From Curtobacterium sp. Leaf261 (GTDB lineage Bacteria; Actinomycetota; Actinomycetes; Actinomycetales; Microbacteriaceae): a stretch of DNA of 64,000 bases. The notes under the pieces were generated by a model that worked only from the letters and a program-made list of their open reading frames with translations, ran no database searches and was not told the origin of the DNA. The DNA lies in assembly GCF_001422205.1 (NCBI RefSeq), contig NZ_LMMJ01000007.1, forward strand, positions 248,870 to 312,869, in the 5' to 3' direction. This document shows, in pieces, positions 47,767-58,205 of this stretch. Numbering within the stretch: position 1 is the first letter of the stretch; the number at the start of each line of letters is the position of its first letter. A program made the position numbers and the translations under genes.

Positions 47767-50700
47767 CTACCGCCGGGGTGCGCCGCCGGCCGGTCGGCGT
47801 CGGCGGAGGACGACGAGTCCGGTGCCACCGGCCACCGCGAGGAGCGCGAACAGCGCGAGCGCGAGCACGCTGCCCGACCCGGTGAACGCGAGCGCTGCCG
47901 GGTCGGCGGCCACCGTGGCGGGGTCGCTCGCACGGAGCGGGTCCGACCCGACGGGGCCGCCGTCGCTGCCGCCGTCTCCGGCACCGTCGCCCGCCTGCCC
48001 GACCTGCACGGTCGGCGTCGCGACGACCGCGCGGTTCGTGATCCGGTCCGGAGCGTTCCCGGCCACCTTGACGGTGAGCTGGAGCGCGACGGACGCGTCG
48101 ACCGCGAGCGGGGCGTCCAGCGTGCACACGACGGTCGTGCCGGTGGTGCAGGTCGCCGCGTCACGCGTGTCGATGCTCACGAACGTGAGGCCGTCCGGGA
48201 GGGCGTCCGTCACGGTGACCGGACCCGGGTCCGACGTCGGTCCGGCGTTCGTCACGGTGATGGTGTACCCGACCGTGTGGTTCCGGACGAGCGCCTGCGT
48301 GTGCGTCTTCGTGACGCTGAGGCTCGACAGCGCACCGATCGTGATCGCCGTGTCGGAGGTGTTGTCCGCCGTGGTCGTCTCCGGAGTCGCGGTCGCGGTC
48401 GTCGCACCGATCGTCGCCGTCGGGTACGACCCCGGCGTCACGACGCTCGTGACCACGATCGGCGGTGCCGTCTGCCCTGGGGCGAGCGGCCCGGCAAGCG
48501 AGAACACGATGGTCGTCGTGCCGTCGGCGTTCACCACCGGGGACCCCGCCGTCCACGCGGGATCGGTGCCGTCCGTGTCCCGGAAGGTCAGACCAGCGGG
48601 CAGCGTGATCGTCGCCGTGACGTCCGTCGCGGTCGACGGCCCGGTGTTCACGACCGTCGCGGTGGCGGGGATCGGCTGCCCGATCACACCGTCGCCCGAG
48701 TGGGTGATCGTGATCGCGACGTTCGCGTCCGGAGCCACCGTGACCGAGCCCTCGGCGCCACCGTCGGTGCCGAACGGCGCCGGGGTGGGCGAGGAGACCG
48801 TGGCGGTGTTCGTCGTCGTCCCCGCGGCCTCGGCCGGGTCGATCGACGTCGCGATCACCAGGGGTGCCGCGTCGGTGTCGGCGAGCACACCGTCCTGCGT
48901 CGTGCACGTGACGACCTGCGGGTCGGTGGCGTCGACGGTGCACGTCCAGCCCTGGTTCGCCCCGTCGAGCATCGAGTCCGCGAGGCCGACGTAGGTCATC
49001 CCGGTCGGCAGGTGGTCCGCCACCGTGACCGGACCGTCCGCGTCGGACGGGCCGGCGTTGTGGATCTGCAGGCGCCAGGCGACCTGGTTGCCGGCCGCGA
49101 CCGAGGAGACGGGCTTGCCGTCCGCCCCGACCGCGGTCTTCGTCATGGTGAGGGCCGCTCGGTCGATCACGTCGACGTCGGCGGTGTCCTCGGCGGACCT
49201 GCTGCGGTCGCTGTCCCCCCAGGTGACCGTCGCGGTGTTCGTCAGGGTCGACGCTCGGACCGAGGCTGCGATCGAGCCGGTCACCGTGAACACCGACGTC
49301 CCGGCGTCACCGGACGCGAGCTGGTCGACGGTGCAGGACGCGGCGGCGCAGGTCCAGGCGGGACCCGACGTCTGCGCGACCTTCGTGATCGTCATCCCGG
49401 CGGGGGCGAGGTCGGTCAGCGAGACCGTCCTGGCGTCCGACGGGCCGGTGTTCGCCACCGTCACGGTGAAGGTGGCGTCGGTGCCCGCGACCGTCGAGGA
49501 ACCGGGTGCGAGCACCTTGTCGATCGTCAGGGCGGCCCTGGTGGCGACGTCGACCGAGTCGGTGTCGCTCGCCGAGTGCGCCGCGGCGCTGCTCGTGACG
49601 GTCGCCTCGTTGACGATCGGCCCTGCCACCCGGTCCGCGTCGACGACGACCGAGATCGTGATCGCCGGGAAGGCGCCCCCGACGCGGACGCCGCTCGTCG
49701 AGGTGAACGTCAGGGAGCGGCCGTCCTGCACGACCGTCCACCCGGTGCCCTCGGCGCTGACGAACGTCTCACCGACGGGCAGCTCGTCCGTCACCACGGT
49801 GGTGTCGCCCGTCACGATGTCGGACGGGCCCCGGTTGCCGACCGCGATCGTGTAGTCGAGACCCTGTCCAGCTGCGAGGTCGGCCGGGGCGTCGTCGGTC
49901 TTGTCGATCGTGAGCTCGGTGAGCGGCGTGGTGCTCGTCGTCGCGGAGCCGCTCGCGTCCGGGGCGTTGTCCGCCGACGCCGTCGCGGTGTTCACCACGT
50001 CGTCACGGATCCCGGCGGGGACGTCCACCGTGAGGGTGAGCGTCGCCGACTCCCCCGCGGTGAGCGTGCCGGCGAGGGTGCAGGAGACGTCGACCGCCGT
50101 CGCGTCCGCGGAGCAGGTCCAGCCGTCGTCGGACGCGACGGACGCGTACGTCAGCCCGTTCGGCAGCGGGTCGGCGAGCGTCACCGAGCGGGCGTCGGCC
50201 GTGCCGGTGTTCGTCACCGTCACCGCGTAGGTGCCCGTCGTGCCGGGGGTGAAGGACGTCAGCACCTTGTCGACGCTCAGGGTCGTCGCGCTGCCGATCG
50301 AGGTCGAGACGGTGCCGGAGGTGTTGTTCCCCGGCGTCGGGTCGGGCGTCGGCGAGGACACCGTCGCGGTGTTGGTGACCGTGCCGGTCGTGGCCGACCG
50401 GACGACACCGGTCACCGTGATCGCGGAGACGCTGCCGTTCGCGGCGAGGCCGTCCGGGAGCGTGCAGTGCACCGTGTTCGTCGCCGGGTCGCACGTCCAG
50501 TCGGCACCCCCGTCGACACCGGTCACCCGGATCCCCGCAGGCACCTGGTCGTCCACCGCGACCGGTCCGGCGGCCGTCGACGGACCGGCGTTCGTGACCG
50601 CGATCGTGTAGGTCACGGTGTCGCCGGTGTTCGCCGTCGTCGGGCCGGTCTTGGCGATCGCGAGGTCCGCGCGTGCCGCCGTCGTCACGTCAGCGTGGCT

Positions 50701-53700
50701 CGAGTCGTTGCCCGGGTTCGTGTCGGCGGTGTGCTGGTCGACGATCGACGCGGTGTTCCCGACGACGGTGCCGGCCGGGACGCTCTGGTCGAGCGCGACC
50801 CGCACGGTGATCGGCGGGAGCGACGCACCCGGCGCGAGGGTGACGCTCGAGGCCGTGTCGCAGGTGACGACGCCGCTCGCGAGGGCACAGGTCCACCCGG
50901 TCCCGGTGGCGCCCGTGACCGTCACGCCGGCGGGCAGCGTGTCCGGGGTGTCGCGGACGTGGAACGGTCCGACGGAGGTGTCCGTCGTGCCGGTGTTCTC
51001 GACGACGATCGTCCAGCCCGCGGCGGGACCGGCACCGGCGATGGGTGCGGTGGCGGCCGCCCTCTTCGTGATCGCGAGGTCGGCGGCGTCGATGTGCGCG
51101 GCGGCCGTGGCGTCCGGACCGGCGTAGTTGCCAGCCGCGGTCCTCGTGCCACCAGCGGCGTCGGTCACGACGGCGTGCACGGTGTTGGTGTGCGACACCG
51201 TCGACCCGACCCCGGGTGTCGTGGTCACCCCGGCCCGCGGGGTCGCCGTGTAGGTGAGCGTCATCGTGCCGTTCGCGGGCAGTGCGCCGAGCGTGTTCCA
51301 GGCGATGGCCTGGGGGGTGCCCGTCGCCGAGTCCGCCGCGACCGTCGTGGCCGTGCCGCCGTTCACGGAGACCTTGGCGGAGCCGGTGTCGAACGTCCAG
51401 TTGGCCGGCAGGGTGTCGGTCGCCGCGACGTTCGTCGCCGCGGCCCCCGTGTTCGTGAACGTGACGGTCCAGGTGTACGGCGCACCGATGTACGCAGGAC
51501 CCGTCGCACCCGACTTCGCGATGGCGACGATCGGGAACGCCGGGGTCACTGAGCTGCTCGCCGCGACGCTCGGGTACGAGGCGCCGGCACCGGGCATCGA
51601 CGTGTACGGGCCCGTCGCGACGCGGTTCGTCAGGAGCGCCCTCGGCGTCAGCGAGGCGGACGGTGCGAGCTTCGCCGCGTACGTGTAGGTCAGGGGCGTG
51701 CCGGCGTTGACGTCCGCCGTCGGCCAGGTGATCGTGCCGCCGCCGTTCGCCGCGTCGGCACCGGTGAGTGTGCCGCCGCCGGTGATCGTCGCCGGGTCGA
51801 CGACGACGCCGGTCGGGACGGTGTCCGTCGGCGTGGCGCCGTAGGCCGGGTTCTGGCCGGAGTTCGTCACGGTGACCGTGTAGGTGAAGACGTCACCGGG
51901 CTTCGGCGCGGGGTTCGTGACCGTCTTCGTCGCTCCGAGGACCGGCGGTGCCGTGCGTGCCCGGACCGCGTTGGACGCCTGCGTGTGCGTGAAGGCCGCG
52001 TCAGGGTTCGTGGGCTGCGTGCCCGTCGCGTCGTTCCACCCGAGCTTCGCGGTGTTGTCGTAGTTCGTCGCGGTGGTCGTGCCCGTCGGGAACCGGACCG
52101 GCAGCGTCACCACGACGGTGCGTGCGGCGTCGGCCTTGATGACGTCGCCGAGCCGGAAGAGCACCTTCGTCGCGGGCGAACCCGTCTGGAGCTCGTCACA
52201 GGCCTGCGGGGTTCCGTCGATGGTGCACGTCGGGGCCCCTGTGGCGGTCATGCCACCTGGGAGTGTGTCCACGATGCTCGCCGCGTACAGGTTCACGTCG
52301 GCGGGGATCGTCGCGGTGATCGTGTAGGACGCGGTGGTCTCGCCGACGCGGACGTTCGACGCCGAGTTCGCGAGCGCGCCGCCGTTCACCGAGATCTGCT
52401 TGGTGAGCGATGGACCGGCCACCGTGACGGCGGCGTTCGACGCTGCCGAGGTCTCGACGCCCTCGGTCGCGGTGTTCCGCCCGCCGTCGCTGAGACTCGA
52501 GGTCACGAGTCGCGCCGTGTTCGTGTAGCTGCTGCTGCCGGCGGCACCGTTCGAGAGCGTCGCCGTGCGGGTGAACGCGACGGACCCGCCCGGCGCGATG
52601 GTGCCGACGGCGTAGGCGTGCGCGGTCGTCCCGGTGGCGCAGGTCGGGGTGGCCGGTGCGGCGACCTCGGTCACGCCGGTCGGGAGCGGCGTCGTCTGCG
52701 TCGCACCGAAGCTCAGGGCGTTCGGCAGGCAGTCGACCACGATGGCGTCGTACGCGTTCGCGGTGGTCGAGTCGTTGCGGGCCGTGATGACGAAGTCGAC
52801 CGTGCGGCCGGCACCGACCGTGGTGCTCGAGGCCGTCTTCGTGACGCGGGGCACCGGGACGACGACCGTGATGTCCTTCGGCGCGGAGATCGTCTTCGTC
52901 GAACCGGCGACCGTGCTCGTGAAGGTCGCCGTGTTCCGGATCGTCCCGACGCCGGAGGTCGGCGTGACGATGAGCCCGGACACCGTCACCGAGACCGCCT
53001 GGGCCGCGTCCGTGGTGTTGTCGTAGTTCGCCGGGAAGTCGAGCGTGCCGTCGGCGTGCAGGGTGAACCCGCCGACCGCGGTGTCGCCCGTCGGCGCCGT
53101 GATCGTCGCGGGCGGGGTGCCGGGGACGGAGACGACGTAGCGGACGCCGGTGGTGGCGGTCACATCGGTGGGGAGTGTGTCGACGAGCGACCCGGCCACG
53201 ACGCTCGTGTGGGCGGGGACGTTCGCAGTGTACGTGTACGACAGCGCTTCACCCGGCACGGCGGTGTTGCCGGAGACGTTCGTGACGGTGGTCGAGTTGT
53301 CCGCGGCGCCGGTCTTCGTCACCGTCGCGTCCGGGAGCGCGATCGTCGTCCGTGCGTTGGCAGCGGGGGCGGTGCCCTGCGACCCCGTCGGTCCGGTCGC
53401 GGAGGAGCTCGTGCCGGCGATGACCGCCGGGACGTACGTGGTCGACGCGCCGGTGTTGTTCGGTGTCGCGAACGAGGTCACCGACGCCTGGTTCACGAGC
53501 TGCGTCGACACACTCGTGCCGGCCGGCGGGACCACGACGTAGGTCAGGGTCTTCGTGCCGGATGCGGCGATGGTCCCGAGCGGGTCCGTCGTGCCGTCCG
53601 CACTCGGCGTCCATCGCACGTAGGAGCGACTGGGGAAGGCGGCGCCGGTCGGAGCCGTCGTGCACACGCCACCGTCGCTGATGTGGGCGGCGGGCACGTC

Positions 53701-56190
53701 AGCGCAGGTGATCCCCAGCGGGAGGGCGTCCCACACGGTGACGGCGTCCACGTCGCGCGCCGTCCCCGCTGCCGCGGTCCCGGTGTTCCGGACGGTCAGC
53801 TGGTACTGGAGCGCCTGACCCTCGGCCGTGTACTGCGGCTGCGGGGACACCGGCGTGAGGGCACCCGGGTTCGGTCCGACGGCCGTGATCGCCTTGTCGA
53901 GCGTGACGACCGGGGCCGCGGCGACCTCGTAGCCGACGCTGGTGCGGAGCGAGCTCACCTTGCCGGCGGTGTTCTCCTGCCGGAACTTCATGAGGTTGGC
54001 CCCGAGGTCCGGCGTCGTCTGCGACGTGCCCTGCTTCGTGATGTTCGCGAGGACGTAGAAGACGAGCTTCGTCCCACCGTCGACGTAGCGGCCGTTCGTG
54101 CCCTGGGTCGTCCCGAGGTTCCAGGTGGCGCGGGTCGTGTCCGAGACGTTGCCCGCACGGACGAAGGTCGACGCGTCGAAGGTGCTGTCAGCGGGCAGTG
54201 CAGCGTCCACGAACGTCGTCCCGACGGGAACGTAGTCGGTGACGGACGGGTTGCGGGTGTCGATGCCGGTCGGGAAGTCGACCTCGAGGCGGAAGCAGAC
54301 GTCGTCCCCGAGCTGGAACGGGTTCGCGGTGTCGGTGCTCGAGGAGTACAGGCCCTGCGGCGCGGTGGTGCAGTCCGCCGCGGAGGAGATCGGTCCTGCC
54401 GTCCGCGAGAGCACCTGCTTGCTGATCTGCGTCGGTGCCGTCGAGATGCTCGTGCCCGACCCGTTCGTCACGGAACGCGTGACGGTGTCGGTGTCGTTGA
54501 CGGGTGTCGAGGTCCCCGCAACGTCGACGGTGTTCGCGAACGAGTCACCGCTCGACGTCGGGCCGCTGTTCCCCGCCCCGGTGTAGGCGCCGCGCATGAG
54601 CGCCGTGTAGGTGATGTTCGTCTTCGACGCAGCCGAGTCGTAGCTCCGGCCCATCGTGGCGGAGGCCGAGCCACCGAGCGTCGGGGTCATCGTCAGCGTG
54701 AACTTGCCGGTCGAGGCGTCGTAGGCCACCGCGGTGATCGTCGCGTTCACGGCCTGCTCGTCGAGCGCGGATCCGGGGGTGTGCGCGCAGTCGGCGGGGA
54801 CCGGGTCGCCGCTCACGGTGATCGACGACGGGTACGCGGGGCAGAGGCCGTTGTCGAGCACGTCGGTGATCGTCATCGCGGAGTCGGACTCGTACTCGCT
54901 CGCGCGGAGCCGCAGCGAGTAGGTCGCCGTGCCGCCGATCGTGAAGGCGGGGGCGCCGCCGTCGCCGGCCGGGTTCGTCGTGACCGACTTGATGATCGAG
55001 AGGTCGGTCGCGAGGACCTCGGTGGAGTCCTCCGCCGTGACCGTGGTGCTGGTGCCCGTGGCCACCGGGCCGGCGTAGTCCCCTGCGGCGACGGCGTGGT
55101 TGACGAGGGTCTGTCCGCCGCCGATCTGCCGGGTCGACGCGCCGGTGTTGTTGTCCAGGTTCGCCGCTTCGGTGTCGCCGCCCGGCTCCCCCGTCGGCCA
55201 TGCGGCGTTCGCGCGCTGCGGGATGCCCGCGACGTACTCGATGGTACGGGTGCCGTTCGCCGCGAGGTCGCCGAGCGCCCAGACGACCTTCGTGTAGACC
55301 CCCGCGTCGTAGCCGGGCGGGTTCGTCACGGTGGTGACGGACTGGGGCGTGACGCAGTTGCCGTGCGTGTCCGCCGTCGTCGCGGTCAACGATCCGGATC
55401 CGGCGTACTCCGGCGCCTGGCCCGTGGTGTGGTCGATCCCACCGCACTCGAGGAACTCGAGCTGGGCGGGCAGGTAGTCCGTGACCGTGACGGTGTTCGT
55501 CGCGGCGATCGCAGTGTTCGTCACGACGAGCTTGTAGACCGTCGGGTGGTCGTGCACACCGCGCATGAGCTCGTGCTCCGGGCTCGGCTCGGACTTCTCG
55601 ATGGTGAGGGCCGTGACCTTCGTCGGGTCGACGGCCTTCGTGGCACTGTCGTCGAACCCGCCGGTCGCGAGGCCGGTCGTCGGGTCGAAGACCGGGAGCG
55701 TCCTGGCGTCCTCGCTCGTGTAGACCGCAGCCGATCCGGTGATGTTCGAGCCCACCGGGAAGACCGCCGGGTCCGCCGTCACGCCGAACGAGATCGCGGA
55801 GGTGTCCCCCGCGACGAGGTCGGACACGTTCGCCCAGACGAGGACCTGGTGGGTCCCGTTGCCGTCCGTGATGGTGGAGATCGTCGGCTCACCGGCGCTC
55901 GACGGCGTCGTCGGTGCCGTGTAGGTCGCGCCCGCCGGCAGCGTGTACTGGAACCCGGCGTTGTACTCGTTCGTCGTCGAGGGGTTCGTCGCCGTCAGGG
56001 TCACCGTCGTCGGCTGCCCGGCGAGGACACTCGCGGTCGCGGTGGCGGCGAGGCTGACCGTGCTTTCCGCCGCCTGCGCTGGAGTCGCTGTGGCGGCGAC
56101 GGCGGTGGCGACGAGGAGTCCACCGGCGATCGCGGCGACCAGGGTCATCGCGAGTGTCCGGGAACGAGGGATCAGGGAGAAGCGCAGCAT
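47767..56190 (-). CDS. Giant sortase-anchored DUF11-repeat surface protein
   Basis: 2807 aa. Signal peptide at 1-41 (ending AQAAES). The body is an array of roughly 20 DUF11-type beta domains of about 110-130 residues, each with a core like VTNTGPSDARTVSLTD.LPxG followed by GxxWTC and TNTATV. The C-terminus has LAFTG, a hydrophobic stretch and RRRRP, a sortase signal of the LAxTG type used in actinobacteria. Such proteins are long stalk-like adhesins or surface layers. One continuous frame over 8.4 kb argues for selection. It lies between tuf and rpsJ, outside its expected setting. No sortase gene is in the window. Confidence 0.93.
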   Translation of the reverse strand: MLRFSLIPRSRTLAMTLVAAIAGGLLVATAVAATATPAQAAESTVSLAATATASVLAGQPTTVTLTATNPSTTNEYNAGFQYTLPAGATYTAPTTPSSAGEPTISTITDGNGTHQVLVWANVSDLVAGDTSAISFGVTADPAVFPVGSNITGSAAVYTSEDARTLPVFDPTTGLATGGFDDSATKAVDPTKVTALTIEKSEPSPEHELMRGVHDHPTVYKLVVTNTAIAATNTVTVTDYLPAQLEFLECGGIDHTTGQAPEYAGSGSLTATTADTHGNCVTPQSVTTVTNPPGYDAGVYTKVVWALGDLAANGTRTIEYVAGIPQRANAAWPTGEPGGDTEAANLDNNTGASTRQIGGGQTLVNHAVAAGDYAGPVATGTSTTVTAEDSTEVLATDLSIIKSVTTNPAGDGGAPAFTIGGTATYSLRLRASEYESDSAMTITDVLDNGLCPAYPSSITVSGDPVPADCAHTPGSALDEQAVNATITAVAYDASTGKFTLTMTPTLGGSASATMGRSYDSAASKTNITYTALMRGAYTGAGNSGPTSSGDSFANTVDVAGTSTPVNDTDTVTRSVTNGSGTSISTAPTQISKQVLSRTAGPISSAADCTTAPQGLYSSSTDTANPFQLGDDVCFRLEVDFPTGIDTRNPSVTDYVPVGTTFVDAALPADSTFDASTFVRAGNVSDTTRATWNLGTTQGTNGRYVDGGTKLVFYVLANITKQGTSQTTPDLGANLMKFRQENTAGKVSSLRTSVGYEVAAAPVVTLDKAITAVGPNPGALTPVSPQPQYTAEGQALQYQLTVRNTGTAAAGTARDVDAVTVWDALPLGITCADVPAAHISDGGVCTTAPTGAAFPSRSYVRWTPSADGTTDPLGTIAASGTKTLTYVVVPPAGTSVSTQLVNQASVTSFATPNNTGASTTYVPAVIAGTSSSATGPTGSQGTAPAANARTTIALPDATVTKTGAADNSTTVTNVSGNTAVPGEALSYTYTANVPAHTSVVAGSLVDTLPTDVTATTGVRYVVSVPGTPPATITAPTGDTAVGGFTLHADGTLDFPANYDNTTDAAQAVSVTVSGLIVTPTSGVGTIRNTATFTSTVAGSTKTISAPKDITVVVPVPRVTKTASSTTVGAGRTVDFVITARNDSTTANAYDAIVVDCLPNALSFGATQTTPLPTGVTEVAAPATPTCATGTTAHAYAVGTIAPGGSVAFTRTATLSNGAAGSSSYTNTARLVTSSLSDGGRNTATEGVETSAASNAAVTVAGPSLTKQISVNGGALANSASNVRVGETTASYTITATIPADVNLYAASIVDTLPGGMTATGAPTCTIDGTPQACDELQTGSPATKVLFRLGDVIKADAARTVVVTLPVRFPTGTTTATNYDNTAKLGWNDATGTQPTNPDAAFTHTQASNAVRARTAPPVLGATKTVTNPAPKPGDVFTYTVTVTNSGQNPAYGATPTDTVPTGVVVDPATITGGGTLTGADAANGGGTITWPTADVNAGTPLTYTYAAKLAPSASLTPRALLTNRVATGPYTSMPGAGASYPSVAASSSVTPAFPIVAIAKSGATGPAYIGAPYTWTVTFTNTGAAATNVAATDTLPANWTFDTGSAKVSVNGGTATTVAADSATGTPQAIAWNTLGALPANGTMTLTYTATPRAGVTTTPGVGSTVSHTNTVHAVVTDAAGGTRTAAGNYAGPDATAAAHIDAADLAITKRAAATAPIAGAGPAAGWTIVVENTGTTDTSVGPFHVRDTPDTLPAGVTVTGATGTGWTCALASGVVTCDTASSVTLAPGASLPPITVRVALDQSVPAGTVVGNTASIVDQHTADTNPGNDSSHADVTTAARADLAIAKTGPTTANTGDTVTYTIAVTNAGPSTAAGPVAVDDQVPAGIRVTGVDGGADWTCDPATNTVHCTLPDGLAANGSVSAITVTGVVRSATTGTVTNTATVSSPTPDPTPGNNTSGTVSTSIGSATTLSVDKVLTSFTPGTTGTYAVTVTNTGTADARSVTLADPLPNGLTYASVASDDGWTCSADATAVDVSCTLAGTLTAGESATLTLTVDVPAGIRDDVVNTATASADNAPDASGSATTSTTPLTELTIDKTDDAPADLAAGQGLDYTIAVGNRGPSDIVTGDTTVVTDELPVGETFVSAEGTGWTVVQDGRSLTFTSTSGVRVGGAFPAITISVVVDADRVAGPIVNEATVTSSAAAHSASDTDSVDVATRAALTIDKVLAPGSSTVAGTDATFTVTVANTGPSDARTVSLTDLAPAGMTITKVAQTSGPAWTCAAASCTVDQLASGDAGTSVFTVTGSIAASVRASTLTNTATVTWGDSDRSRSAEDTADVDVIDRAALTMTKTAVGADGKPVSSVAAGNQVAWRLQIHNAGPSDADGPVTVADHLPTGMTYVGLADSMLDGANQGWTCTVDATDPQVVTCTTQDGVLADTDAAPLVIATSIDPAEAAGTTTNTATVSSPTPAPFGTDGGAEGSVTVAPDANVAITITHSGDGVIGQPIPATATVVNTGPSTATDVTATITLPAGLTFRDTDGTDPAWTAGSPVVNADGTTTIVFSLAGPLAPGQTAPPIVVTSVVTPGSYPTATIGATTATATPETTTADNTSDTAITIGALSSLSVTKTHTQALVRNHTVGYTITVTNAGPTSDPGPVTVTDALPDGLTFVSIDTRDAATCTTGTTVVCTLDAPLAVDASVALQLTVKVAGNAPDRITNRAVVATPTVQVGQAGDGAGDGGSDGGPVGSDPLRASDPATVAADPAALAFTGSGSVLALALFALLAVAGGTGLVVLRRRRPAGGAPRR

Positions 56191-56382
56191 GGACCGGTTT
56201 CGCTCGGGTGACGACGGTGCCGGCCGAACGGGAACTCACCGGAGGCACCACGACGGAACTGAGAATGTCCCGTGCGCGTGGGTCATCCTATTGACGTGAC
56301 GAAATCTCGTCAGTCCCCCGGAGGGGGGACACGGGCTGCGACGCACTCCGACCTGCCGCCTGCGCGACGCTCGCCGAGACGC

Positions 56383-56420
56383 ACTGGAGGCACGGTGCGA
56401 GCCCGCACCGCGCCTCCAGT
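56383..56420. repeat. Palindromic intergenic element
   Basis: ACTGGAGGCACGGTGCG and CGCACCGCGCCTCCAGT with one mismatch. It lies 38 bp beyond the stop of the small Rv0909-like gene, in the 267-bp gap before the giant gene. Confidence 0.78.
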
Positions 56421-56457
56421 CGGTCCCCCGTCAGCAGGCGACTCCTCTGCCGTGGAC

Positions 56458-56682
56458 CTACTCGTCGCCGATCTTGCCGTCGACGTTGTCCCGCGCCGAG
56501 TCGATCTGCTCGTCGTACTTGCCGCCGGTGACCTTCTTGGCGGCGTCCGCGAGGCCGTCGAGGATCTTGTCGGAGATCTCCTCGGCCTTCTCGCTCTGCA
56601 GCGCGTCCTTCACCTTGTTGTCGTCGAGGAAGGCCTTTGCCTTCGCCGTCACGTCGTTCTTGATCTCGTCGAAGTTCGCCAT
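56458..56682 (-). CDS. Small Rv0909/MT0933 antitoxin-like protein
   Basis: 74 aa, highly charged, predicted all-helical. The end VTGGKYDEQIDSARDNVDGK matches the small proteins annotated as MT0933-like antitoxins in actinobacteria, though no toxin gene is adjacent and the function of that family is poorly supported. Start MANFDEIKND behind GGGAGGG. It is downstream of tuf beyond tuf's terminator. Confidence 0.72.
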   Translation of the reverse strand: MANFDEIKNDVTAKAKAFLDDNKVKDALQSEKAEEISDKILDGLADAAKKVTGGKYDEQIDSARDNVDGKIGDE

Positions 56683-56787
56683 GGTGCCCTCCCGTGCCGG
56701 CGGCCGGACCGTCCGACCGATGGCACTCATGGTCGCGCGCCCGCATCGTCCTGTCCAGAGCGGAGGAGTGAACTCCCGGGAACGACG

Positions 56788-56824
56788 AACGGGGCCGGAC
56801 CCGAAGGCCCGACCCCGTTTCGTT
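56788..56824 (-). terminator. Terminator after tuf
   Basis: On the minus strand AACGGGGTCGGGCC pairs with GGTCCGGCCCCGTT around TTCG (one mismatch), starting about 28 bp after the tuf stop. It closes the str operon. Confidence 0.8.
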
Positions 56825-56851
56825 GTGAACAGGTACTGCGTGGAGCTGGTG

Positions 56852-58042
<1,191 letters not shown>

Positions 58043-58150
58043 TGTGGGTCCTCCTCAGGACTCGGATGCGACGCCCCCGGTCGTGCCGGGCGCCTCGCGA
58101 GTTGGTGTGTTCTTACTTTACTTGGTGGCGAGGGGGCCGTCGCCGGCCGC

Positions 58151-58201
58151 CCTCGCCTGTGGAGAAGCGCCTCGCCTGTGGAGAGGTGCCTCGCCCGCAG
58201 G
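58151..58201. repeat. 19-bp tandem repeat between fusA and tuf
   Basis: Two 19-bp units CCTCGCCTGTGGAGAAGCG and CCTCGCCTGTGGAGAGGTG (58151-58188) and a partial third lie right after the fusA stop, in a 163-bp gap that also has an AT-rich patch near 58110 (possible tuf promoter). Confidence 0.6.
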
Positions 58202-58205
58202 GACG

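Noticed and set aside
51985-56211. 1408-codon open frame on the plus strand opposite the giant surface protein
   Set aside because: Arg/Val/Gly-rich shadow of a high-GC gene. The minus frame has a signal peptide, repeated domains and a sortase signal.
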